Shown here: piece by piece, positions 12,901 to 64,000 of the stretch
Position numbering within the stretch: position 1 is the first letter of the stretch
Layout of the letters: each line of letters starts with the position of its first letter
Notes under the pieces: generated by a model
What the model saw: only the letters and a program-made list of their open reading frames with translations
Databases searched by the model: none
What the model was told of the DNA's origin: nothing
Assembly (NCBI GenBank): GCA_013433145.1
Contig: CM024168.1
Coordinates: 12,594,184-12,658,183 of the forward strand
DNA: 64,000 nucleotides
Direction: 5' to 3'
Source of the DNA: Ascaris suum
Taxonomy: Eukaryota > Nematoda > Chromadorea > Rhabditida > Ascarididae
Translations under genes and position numbers: made by a program

Positions 12901-14448
12901 AAGGCTATAAAATTTCTCCCACTCATAGCAAGTTTTTTCCGAAAAGAACATATAGAAAAGGATAAAAAAGTTTGATAATGAGATGCTTCACATACCTTCG
13001 CAAACATCGGCCGAAATCTTTGCCCACTTCAAGTGGTCAGCAGTGGACATCGCATGCTTTGTAAAAAAACTGGCCGTGAATTCATCCATGACGAGACCGT
13101 GATGCTTGAAAACATTCGCCATTTTGATAACTTTCGCATATTTTGTGCCATTGAAGTTTGTTTGCTCGTATTCAGGGATGAACATCACCTGAAGTGCACT
13201 TTTTATTCATCAAAGAGGCGAACAGCACGGGTTGCACGAGTAGTGCATTGATCGAATAACTTTCAAGAGGTGAATTTGGAGCTGGCGCTAATTCTATAAT
13301 AATCCATAATAAAGTGAAATTTTGTCGTTCCCAACGACAGTGAAACGTCAAATTTTGTCAGCTGTGATGAATATTATTAGACGTTTCCAAAGGATTCTGC
13401 AGAATTAACATTCAACATGGTTATCAGCATAATTTTTACATGTTCTCCATCCTTTCTATGTGATAGGCCTTTCTGGCATCTTGAGGCAGCCACTCCTTAC
13501 CTCTTGCTCCGCCGAAGTGGCAATCTCTCCGTCATTTGCCACCTCTTGGTGCCGATTTTCATGCGCTGTCCCAAGCAGTCTTCCATTTCACTCTCTTCTT
13601 TTTCTGTTCCCTCCCCTTTTCTGCTTTCTCTCTATTCGGTTGCGTCCATCAATTATTCAACCTGTTATCCATAATTGTCGCTGACATTATTGCTGTTTTT
13701 CTTCCACATGCACAATCTGATTTTATTTCTATTCTATCCAACTGTGGCATTTCTTTAATATGCCGCTCTGTTCTGTTTGCAAGTGCACCCGAAACCGAAA
13801 ATGTAAATGCATAACCGATGAACCAATCAATGGCATCAAATGCAGTCGGTCTTTCGACCGCCGATATATGCGTCGATGGAGGCTCTTTTAGGACTTTGAA
13901 GATGATTTAGTGAATTATGATTTTTCGATCTCTATCTGTAAAATAACTCTTCCAGCATAGAATTTGGTCCAAAATTAGAGTCACGATATGATGGGTGACT
14001 TGGCATAGCGAGTGCGTTTTATTCCCGTACAGTCAGCCTATTTTTCAAGTTGTATTCGTTTTCGATGATTGCTCTAAAGTGAGCAGTCATACTCACTTTA
14101 CGCGAAGATTGGAGTGAATTTGTTTTTGTGGCAAATGAGATATAACTCGCTTTATGCAAATCGCAGCAACTTTGAAAGTCTATGGTGCATAACGTTGTTG
14201 GCAAGCACCACGGTTACAATGGTCAGCGGTTTTTGTTTTGTATAGAGACGAAGAACGCAGAAGAAAAGAAACGACATGATTTCTCAACCGTCGCTTACAA
14301 CATTGTGTCCCGCCTTTGAAAGAGTATCAGCAATGCGTCCATTCGATATGAGGTGGCTTTTGCTATATGATGGACTATAAACCAGGATATTGGCTGCTTC
14401 GGCAACTGCGATAATCCATAAGAGTAAACTGCGACTCGTAGAGCTCAT
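3993..14448 (-). CDS. UGT-A: nematode UDP-glycosyltransferase (UDP-glucuronosyl/glucosyltransferase family), complete, 9 exons
   Basis: Transfers a sugar from a UDP-sugar to small lipophilic acceptors; type I ER membrane protein with a lumenal active site (family knowledge). Exons: 14299-14448, 12996-13188, 12555-12725, 10915-11008, 10375-10600, 9804-9915, 6967-7101, 5655-5874, 3993-4278. Phases join without a break to give 528 residues, the usual family length. Residues 1-19 are a signal peptide, followed by NILVYSPSYSKSHL carrying the expected catalytic His32. Asp140 sits in LDFCG. SLGT is at 295-298, and the UGT signature spans roughly 352-399 (WMPQSDMLG, MHGG with His371, DQ at 395-396). 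The last exon carries KPNKP..LIKW, one membrane segment and a cytosolic tail ending KKAN, a KKXX ER-retrieval signal. Intron 6 appears to use a GC donor. The start is the first ATG in frame with the signal peptide. Substrate and sugar donor cannot be told from sequence. Confidence 0.9.
7165..7215. repeat. Near-perfect inverted repeat (hairpin) in UGT-A intron 6
   Basis: Arms 7165-7188 and 7193-7215 are reverse complements except for one extra C in the left arm, leaving a 4-base loop (ATTA). The arm core reads AAAAACTGTGTT. It lies 64 bases upstream of the exon 7 acceptor. It could be a short foldback element or a structured intronic RNA; the 4-base loop is small for a microRNA precursor. Confidence 0.7.
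9802..9803 (-). other. Non-canonical GC splice donor of UGT-A intron 6
   Basis: Exon 6 ends CTC AAG G followed by GCAAGT, a perfect match to the AG|GCAAGT consensus of GC-AG introns. Ending here gives phase 1, which is what exon 7 (acceptor at 7102-7103) requires. UGT-B has a GT donor (AAAG|GTCAGT) at the identical codon position. The next GT downstream (GGGCAA|GTTTCA) would leave phase 2 and break the frame. A GT 18 bases upstream also gives phase 1 but would delete six residues that UGT-B keeps. Confidence 0.65.
11308..11322. repeat. Poly-C tract (15 C) followed by CA repeat, UGT-A intron 3
   Basis: An uninterrupted run of C is followed closely by an (AC)n stretch ending near 11339. It lies within the intron between exons 3 and 4 of UGT-A. 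It is a simple repeat with no coding content. Confidence 0.85.
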
Positions 14449-16293
14449 TGTGCGTGCACTGTGGTTAACCTGAAGCACGTGACTGCCATCATCTGCTAGG
14501 TTCAAGGTTGATGCTTATGAAAAAACAATGAAATTAGAGAAAAGAAGCAATGATGCCGAATATTCTCATAAACAATAAAAAGTTCCATTTTAAATGCTCG
14601 GCCTCCGCCTCTCTAAAGAATCGCATCATGCACGAACTATGAAGCTTGTGCTGTGTATTTCGCACGTTGCAATATCTAAGTCTTGATTTTGCGAACGTAC
14701 TTACTTACACTTGAATTTGCGTTCACTATCTTATTTCTACCTGATATGATGGCTCCAATGTGTGTGTGTAAACAATGAGTATCAAATAGGTTATGGTTGA
14801 AAGGGACAAAACATTCGCTGTCTGCTTCACAGTTCTGCTCCTTCTATTCCTTGTTTTTTCCTTCACAGGAGATAAGGACGAGCCGTGAATGACTTTTTTT
14901 TGTTCCGATCGGGCACAAATCACCATAGCGATGCACTATGCGTTCGCATCTTGTAAGTGCATTTATTTATGTAGACGCTTTTGATCGTGTATCTCTTTCA
15001 ACTTCCACTTCAAAGAAATACTAAAAAAGTTCTGGTGTAGCTTCTTCTTGGACTCGAAGACCCCACTTGAATAGCTGATCCTTTCCTGCAGTCTGCGAAC
15101 AGCACAAAACACATATATTCTATTCACGCGAACGCGATAAATGAGCTACTGGAATAAAACATGATAACAGGAAGCAGTATTGAAAAAATGGCAACTATTA
15201 TGCATTAAGTGATGGTAAGAATTTCAGAGAAAACACAACAATTTGCAAACATTGTTGACGGTGCTAAACTCAAAGAATTTTTGCTAAATGAATCAGTTTA
15301 TAATAAAGAAGGAACTTGAGGTGCTCAATATGCAAATCATTTATGAAAATGAGAGCATTTAAGAGAGCGAATCATTTAAACATACTATTCGCTTATTTTC
15401 CGGTCATTATTAGATATGTTAGTTGGAGAAGCATTCTACATATTGGCAACGGTTCATGAAGAAATTAATCCTCACGGTGACGTTTTAAGTAACAAATGGA
15501 GATTCGTGCTTCAATATCTGCTCGTCGCATAGTTCGCTTTCATACTTTGCAAGCAAATAATAAAATATGCAAAATAATCAAATTATGTTTTGTAGAAAGG
15601 AACTTTCGCAGAAGATCAACATGATGAATTCGTTTCACATGCCTCACGCAGGGCACACCTGATCTTAGGTGAAACCCAACCGATCCCAATTTTGAAACAA
15701 ATTGAAATGACTATAATTCTCTTGAGAGTGGCAGAGTGAGCTGAAGGTCGACACATCTAGTCGCTCCGGGACGGGATAGCACTCACAGAATTCCATAACT
15801 GGCTTTAGTAGTTCCTGATCTAGAAGTACAGTGCAGATAGTCAAGGGCATATAACATGCGCACAAATATGCTCTTCCCGCTACGGATCATGCAAGAGCGA
15901 ATAAAAACTGCCAAGGAAGTGACTCTGATATCAAAATTTTGCGGATTAACGAAAACAAGCAACTGCGACGACGGACGGGAATGCCAGCCTTTGTTTCCAG
16001 CAGTTGCATGTCGCATTCCTAAAGCGGTACCGGAAGTACATAAGGCAATTCTATTTGCGAGATGGCTAACAATATTAAGTGAATACTGAACATATACGAG
16101 AAATTTTGTTTCGAGATGAATTATGGGGGCCCAATCATTCATCGGCGTAAAAGAATGCCGAAATTTGCTTGTAAACACCTCTCAAATAACAGCAGTCATA
16201 TGTCCATTACAGCGCACAATTTATGGACGTATAAAAGGAGACAACCAAGTTCGCATGAAACGAGAAAGCAGCCGAAGCTGCTCGATGAGTACG
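14449..16293. other. Intergenic region between the two UGT genes (UGT-A upstream region, UGT-B 3' flank)
   Basis: This runs 1.8 kb from the UGT-B stop to the UGT-A start codon. It must hold the UGT-B 3'UTR and the UGT-A promoter. Immediately upstream of the UGT-A ATG the minus strand reads GTGCTTCAG about 15 bases before the ATG, a possible cis- or trans-splice acceptor. The short opposing open frames around 15.8-16.2 kb have no supporting splice sites and no recognisable product. I see no complete gene here. Confidence 0.45.
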
Positions 16294-29304
<13,011 letters not shown>

Positions 29305-29307
29305 TAT

Positions 29308-29309
29308 CT
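29308..29309 (-). promoter_or_regulatory. Candidate trans-splice (spliced-leader) acceptor 3 bases before the UGT-B ATG
   Basis: The minus strand reads GTGTTACAG|ATA ATG at the chosen start. A TTACAG acceptor this close to a start codon is a usual place for spliced-leader addition in nematodes. There is no leader sequence in genomic DNA to prove it, and a cis-splice acceptor is equally compatible. Confidence 0.3.
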
Positions 29310-30448
29310 GTAACACTGGCATTATGTCATCAAGCTGTCATGTTTGAATGCTTTCAAGCACATCCGCAACAAAATAAAACTGAAATCATGAATTTAATAT
29401 TCTGAAACACAAGCACAATTTAATACACATAATTGGAAGTTGGTTCGATTTTTCTCGGAGCTGAAGAGATAATCCATGATTCAGGGATGTGTTCTATTAC
29501 ACATCATGAGAATCTCCTAATGAGTTAACTCAATTCTTTCTAGGGCTCAGTAAAGGATTTAAAATAAATGCGTATCAGAGTTTGAAAAGCGAAAATGAAT
29601 CGTCACGTATGGATGAAGATATATCTGTAAGGGTACCATAGATAGAAATCTGTAAATTACAGGAACTAAACTACTGCTCTTTGTGAGAGAGAACTTCAGG
29701 CAAACAGAGTTAGGATGAACGCTGTGATATTATGCATTGATCAGTGATAAAAGATCGCTGCAGCGAATTGATATATTTGAGCCGGCTAACAGCTTCGAAG
29801 CTGCGAACTTAGTTCTCACATGGTTTGCAATTGTTTGCTGCATGTGCGAACTTTACAATTTTGCTGAAAAGTGATGCGAAAGCGTTCTGGGGTAAGCAGC
29901 AAAGATACGCGATCCACGTTGGAAGTTTCCGTTATAAATCTGGCCCTTCGTAACGGTACAAAGTGCAAACCGCCAGCTAACCTATATTCATGCCCACTGC
30001 GCTGGAAGCTCCGATCAGATTAAATGTTCATCGAAAATGCGCGAAGCGTTGGAAAATGACAACCGTTTTATTCAAAACCGTCAACAACTCAACATGACGC
30101 TAACGAGATGAAGGTTTGGAAGCAGAAGGGAAGGCCAATGTCAACCAAAAAATTGTCAAGCAATTTGTCAAGCAAGCAACTCAATGAATTCTAGTCCCAG
30201 CTCCCTTTGAAGTCCCAGTTCCAAATTTTGCCTTTTGCCTCAACATTTCTGGGAGGCGTGGCAACCGAACTCTTTTCACTGGACCATTCGCAGAATAAAA
30301 CATCGAAAACGATAGCATAGGAAATGAACACATTTCTTCACTCAATAGGTTTTCCACTAAGTTAACGTATTCTGTGCGCATCGCCCTCACGTGAATATAT
30401 CAGTAGAAACAACGAAGGAAGAAGGAGGAGGAAGAGCAAAGGGAGGCG

Positions 30449-30528
30449 GTAATTCGACTTTGGGACTTTTCCTTCAGCTAGTGCAACTAGTGGAAGGCGG
30501 GTAATTCGACTTTGGGACTTTTCCTTCA
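30449..30528. repeat. 28-bp direct repeat, two copies 52 bases apart
   Basis: Positions 30449-30476 and 30501-30528 are identical over 28 bases, starting GTAATTCGACTTTGGGACTT. Each copy is preceded by a similar GGAGGCG/GGAAGGCGG context, so the real duplication is slightly longer. No coding or structural role is evident. Confidence 0.85.
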
Positions 30529-31371
30529 CTTCTTGCTAGTTCGCTGCACGGTACGAAGCGAAAATCCCACTGACGCTGTTGGCGCCGCAAAGCGCCGCGG
30601 AAAAGCGCGTCTTGCCTCTTGCGTCCGTCGTTGTCGAAGACCGGCTCACTACAGTGGTGTGTTTCGATGCCGGTTTTGAATGAGATGCTCATCATTGCAG
30701 GAACCCACAAATGCGTTTCATGCTTTCCCGAGTTTCCACAAGTGATCGTCGAAGAAGTTTCCTCTTTATGCATCTCGCTCAATCAATCTTTTTAATCAAA
30801 CGTACATTAATGGTGTGATTCACTTTTTTTTCATCATTCATGACCGTCGTTCAGTGTTCATGTACTTTTCCGGCATACTTCTGCTTGATATTAGGAAAAA
30901 CGCGACCTCGGAGAAATGATGAAAAATGATTTTCTGTCAGTGAAGGACGCTAGCATACGTCATTTTAACGGCATTCGGCCAACAACTGATTGCATCACTT
31001 TGTGAGATCTACATTCTTCTCGTCAAAGTCAGGCAAAAAAGCAGGCAATATTTCCACATTTTGAATGGTTCCAAAAAAGCGATGGACTAGCAATTGGAAT
31101 TTTGAACCCGCCTCCCGATCTAGTTCCATAACCAGTAAGTTTCTAAACTGAGGCTTGGAACGGTAAGGCAATGTGATGCGTCAACTGCTCTATGAATGTC
31201 GATAATATCCTTGACACGTAGAATGGAGACAATGTGAGTGGGAAGAGCTTGTGATCCTTTTCGACTTGCACCTAAGAAAGCACTTTTCAACTGCGCTTTT
31301 CTAAACATGATATAGCGTAAACCAGCGCTAGACTCCTCAACAAATTTATTGATTTTGTGAGCCCACCCCTT

Positions 31372-31385
31372 CCCCCCCCCCCCCC
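31372..31385. repeat. Poly-C tract (14 C)
   Basis: An uninterrupted C run in intergenic sequence. It is one of three similar C tracts in the window, with those at 11308 and 43050. Confidence 0.85.
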
Positions 31386-34171
31386 GAAGTTTGCAATTTC
31401 TTTAGAAGTCTTCCTGCTGACAAGACATTTTAGAGCGCTTTGAAGTGCATGACATCCTGCAAATGACAATACCACATGATGTGTTACCATCGAGGTTTAA
31501 AGACTTGATCGAGCTGCCTTTTTGGTGGAAACGTGGTGAAGAATATCTGCAATAGATTTGGCATATACGTATAACATTGCTCATCTGAAAGATATATTTG
31601 CTCACATTGTCTTCAGGGCAGAATTCCTTTTTTGAAGCTTCATTTTATACACTCCAAATATAAATTGTGCTTGCAAAAGTCAATAATATATATTTTTGTT
31701 GCGATCACAACTAAGAAACGATTTCAAGGAAATCGGCAGTAAAACAGCTCTATTTTTCGTTCTCACAGTGAAAGACGGCCTCACTTCACTCTCAATCAAA
31801 TATTTGTTTCTTTTCTTGAGAAAATTTTCGGTTCCCAGAAATACTCAACTGGCTCGTAAATGCCCACCCAATACCATCAATAATGCTCGTCCTCTCAGTG
31901 CTAGAATCTCAGTATATGCCATCCTTTCAGCCATTTCCGATGTACAACGGCACTTTGCACACTGTGTAAGTGAATTAAACAACATTTACAAAATTTATGC
32001 GCAGTACGGCATTGACACACATTAGAATACTTTCGTAATAAAGGCTGTCAATAATAGCACGAATTTCTCAATGAAAAAACATTTTGCTCTGCTAAGCGAA
32101 CGTAACTTCTCAAACCACAAAATATTTGGTGATTCGTTCTTTCCTATTCAGCTGAAAAAAGTCAATTTGAGATTATCTGTCCAAAATGGATCTTTTCTTC
32201 GATGTTTCAAATTCCTCAACATGAACCAATCACAAAATGAGGTTCGTAAAAACTGTTCTTTTTGGTGTCGACGGATAAGCTATATTCCGCACCGAGTCAT
32301 CAGATTTACTTAGTGCCAGGAACAACGAATTTGAAATATACTTGCGATAAAGTGGCAAAATACACCTGACTAAATAGGATACGATTTGAAGAAGCAAAAA
32401 CACTGAAAAACGATTCGTTCCATGTTACTTGTGAGCTTATGCACTAATATTAGCAGTGAATATTGAGGCATAAGTTGAGAGCGGCGATCGACATACAATA
32501 CTCTCAGAAAGCAACTAATACAACCTGGCATTTATTACAGCAATAGCACACAGTGATCTGCCTCTTCCCGTTGTGGATTTGACTCAGTTCCCCTCAGCTG
32601 CAATTGAGAACGAAGAACCAGTCTGCATCATTCGTGGAATTTTATCAAGATTTGTTTTTTGATAATAGAAAATATAAAAAATACTCTTGTAAGCGGAGTG
32701 GTTTCTTTGTTCACTTTTCCAGTACCAGTTCTTCTAAATAGGACTTAAACGGAAGACCAACATTCATCAATCATTGCTACAACAGAAGACTTGCATAATT
32801 CACATTTGAAGTCACATTAGTGGCAATGAGCATTTCCCTGCCTATCATTTTTTCCAAGAATACGTCACTGATTTCTGCCATCAACAAAAAAGCAACATCG
32901 TTCTACATCTTGTAATGATGTGATCACACGGTCATTAGATTTCATTCAACAACTTTTGATAATCTGCAACAAAAATTTGTGTGCTCACTGCCGGGGAAAG
33001 TCTGAAGTTCGTTAAAGATTGAGGTGCAAATATTCGAACGATTCGATCGTTATCCGCATCAAGATAATTTTCCTCATTTGTCCATCTCCTCAGCTACTTC
33101 TTGTTACAGTCAATGCGACATTATTATCAATAAGTATAGCCACTACTTAGTGAATGTGACATTAATAGTAATAATCACTTAGCTGAATTGATAATATCAC
33201 GAAGTTCGGAAGTCTTGTAAAGCTTGTCGATATCCTGAAAATCAAAAGATTGATTGCTTCACTTTTTCAATTGCTTCGACAGTATTCTTGAGAGCAATGG
33301 AAAATAAAAGACTTGGAGGTCTCATGAGGTAATACTGTTAAAATAATAGGAGTTATGTATCACAACTATATTTATTTATCAATTGAGGGCTCTGCTTGTT
33401 CCTATTTCTTGTTCTTATTTCCAATATCCGTTCGTGATCATTCAGATGTGATGGAGGGAAGAACAGTGGTGAAGGGCGAATCTCCTTGGCTGACGCTCTA
33501 AGCATTATTCTGCTATCGGGAGACTGAAATACTCACAGACGTTTCGACAGCTGAAATCAGGGACTTCAGACCAGGAAAAAAGCCATTTATGAAATCAAGG
33601 AGAATAAAGAATGAAACATTTTCGATTCATTTTTTAAAGCTCTCGGTGCACAGGCAGGCGCTGCAAATAAATTATCTTTGCTCTGCCTCGCGATGTTAGA
33701 ATGAAGCTGTGAACCTTTTTCGAAATTTCTGACCTGGTGCCAAAAGGCGCAATGTGTTTCTCATGCTGCTGCAACTGTGCAAGGGTAGTCCTTCCATGAG
33801 AAGTCATGAAATTTCACACGTCGCTAAAGCAATAAACTGCTTCTTACACCGTTACCGAAGCTATAAACGCGATCGGTGGAGAAACAACCGTGCACTTGTT
33901 ATCTGATCGTTAACTTCGAAGGACAACCGGTTCAAAACGCGTCTTTGCTTATTCCTTCTACGTTAAATAAAGCAAAAACTTCAAGATCAAACTAAACGAT
34001 TGCTGGGATGGGGCGGAGTTTACACTTAGAACGACCGAAAAAAAACAACTGAAAAAGCGTGCCATGGAGATTCTTATGGCATATACTGTTTGCAATTCGT
34101 TGATCTCGGCGCCCGGACTTGAAGCAGTTACCCAGAAATAAGAAATCATGCCTAATAATGAAGTCGTCGTC

Positions 34172-34602
34172 CTATCCAACTAATTGGCTCCGTAATTTCC
34201 GATGCAAAATTTTAGCAAATATCAAGCCGATATAATATGAAGAGATATAGATGATTTCCCAAAATTTTGGAAGTTGAGTTCCAGATGGAAGCACATGCAA
34301 AACGCTCGTATGTTGCAGTTTGGAAAACCGTGCTGTCGGAAATGCGGTCCAACATATGTCGTCGTAAACTGTGGGATCATAAAAAATTGAATTTGCATAA
34401 TCGTGCGGAATGTGCGCATCATCGATGAGTGAAAAACAGATGCATTCGCGCGTTTCGTGAGCTGTCTGAGGAGCGATAATGAGCGGGCAATGAGGAAAAA
34501 AACGAAAAAATTTGCTGACTTCGACACGGTAGTTCGCCAACGTTGTAGGTAGTCTTTCAATCAGCTCAATTAAGGGGGAATTGAGAAAGGTTGATGAAGA
34601 GA
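34172..34602 (-). CDS. Possible 3'-terminal exon of an unknown protein (weak)
   Basis: A 142-codon open frame ends in TAG and follows a strong acceptor (CCCATTTTCAG) at 34603. The predicted peptide is Cys/Tyr/Phe-rich, with a hydrophobic stretch near the C-terminus (FWEIIYISSYYIGLIFAKIL) followed by a basic tail, as in a single-pass membrane protein. I could not find an upstream exon with the matching phase 1. The open frame at 34785-34982 ends at a phase-0 donor and does not fit. It may be a chance frame, a decayed gene or an exon of a gene I failed to assemble. I do not recognise it. Confidence 0.25.
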
Positions 34603-35132
34603 CTGAAAATGGGATAAAGGCGGAATAATGTATTGCTTCGTCGACAAACAAGTATTATGTTGAAGTAATAGAACTCTTCCCCACTCAATATTCAAAGTTC
34701 ATCCTTTACAATCTCAAGTGGAAGTCAGACGGAAATCCTTGCAATGTATACATGAGACAGCCATATTTGGAGGATTCGGATGCTTTAGGCGATGTTTACA
34801 TTCTTATTGTGCGATCTGTTGTCGCACTGGAAATGGGGCGCATCAATAAGTTCACGAGCAAAAGCGCACACCTTTTCGGTTATAAATTCTAATTTATCAA
34901 CGCAAATGCCAGCGAAGGTTCGTTCTGTTTTTATACGAACCGCAATAATATCAAACAAGAGGATTACCAAATAGCAAACCACTATTACATTCGCGTGAAA
35001 ATTTCAGAAGTAACTGTGGATGTAAAAAAGAAGTGCAATTTCATTTGTGTATAAATGCAACTCTTTATAAGCACAGTATTTGATAAATTCAATAATAAGT
35101 TTTAAAATATTACAAAAGAAACAATCTCGAAA

Positions 35133-63866
<28,734 letters not shown>

Positions 63867-64000
63867 AATATCATATTAATTAATCTCTCACAATATTTGT
63901 TGCTAAATTATATTATAAGTGATAACGCGTTTGGCAATCACTAAAAGCAATCTTGTTAGGCCTATCGTTCTGCCAAAGAAATAATCACTCAATTTTTACA

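Larger units (their letters stand above)
29305..35132. other. Intergenic region between UGT-B and the large charged-protein gene; no confident gene
   Basis: This is the upstream flank of UGT-B and the 3' flank of the large minus-strand gene. I found no exon with both good splice signals and coherent phase except the weak candidate at 34172-34602. It contains the 28-bp direct repeat near 30.5 kb and a poly-C tract at 31.37 kb. The short open frames at 30.2-30.8 kb lie in locally GC-richer sequence, but their products are unremarkable. Confidence 0.5.

Overview
Organism and overall picture. The window is eukaryotic and looks like a nematode, most likely a strongylid (hookworm-type) genome. It is AT-rich and intron-dense, with splice acceptors ending in short pyrimidine-rich tracts plus CAG/TAG/AAG. 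It contains long TA microsatellites and typical nematode UDP-glycosyltransferases (UGTs) with KKXX tails. The nematode call is inference from gene type and architecture; no species can be named from the sequence alone. Exon models were built by hand, by matching splice sites and reading phase across introns. No search or alignment program was used. || Layout. (1) Positions 1-1488, plus strand: the last coding segment of an unrecognised Ser/Arg-rich protein, open from the left edge, with a poly(A) signal at 1655. (2) Positions 3993-29304, minus strand: two tandem, complete UGT genes. UGT-A runs from 14448 down to 3993 and UGT-B from 29304 down to 16294. Each has nine exons with the same eight intron phases (0,1,1,2,0,1,1,2), and each encodes exactly 528 residues. 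UGT-A keeps the expected catalytic and donor-binding residues. UGT-B has an intact frame but has replaced the acceptor-domain histidine, the signature histidine and the glutamine of the DQ pair. (3) About 29.3-35.1 kb: no well-supported gene, but a 28-bp direct repeat, a C tract and one weak minus-strand terminal-exon candidate. (4) Positions 35133-63866, minus strand: one very large gene (29 exons, about 1,345 residues in my model) for a disordered, strongly charged protein with coiled-coil-like stretches. I do not recognise it. || How the parts relate. UGT-A and UGT-B are a head-to-tail duplicated pair, probably for ER-membrane glycosylation of small lipophilic compounds. They are convergent with the left-edge gene, and all three major minus-strand genes point left. 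Introns hold the repeats: a 34-bp minisatellite, hairpins, two TA arrays, a CA-rich tract, C tracts and an ATT/ATC-type tract. The most notable observations are the residue loss in a full-length UGT, a probable GC-AG intron in its neighbour, and the large unassigned multi-exon gene.
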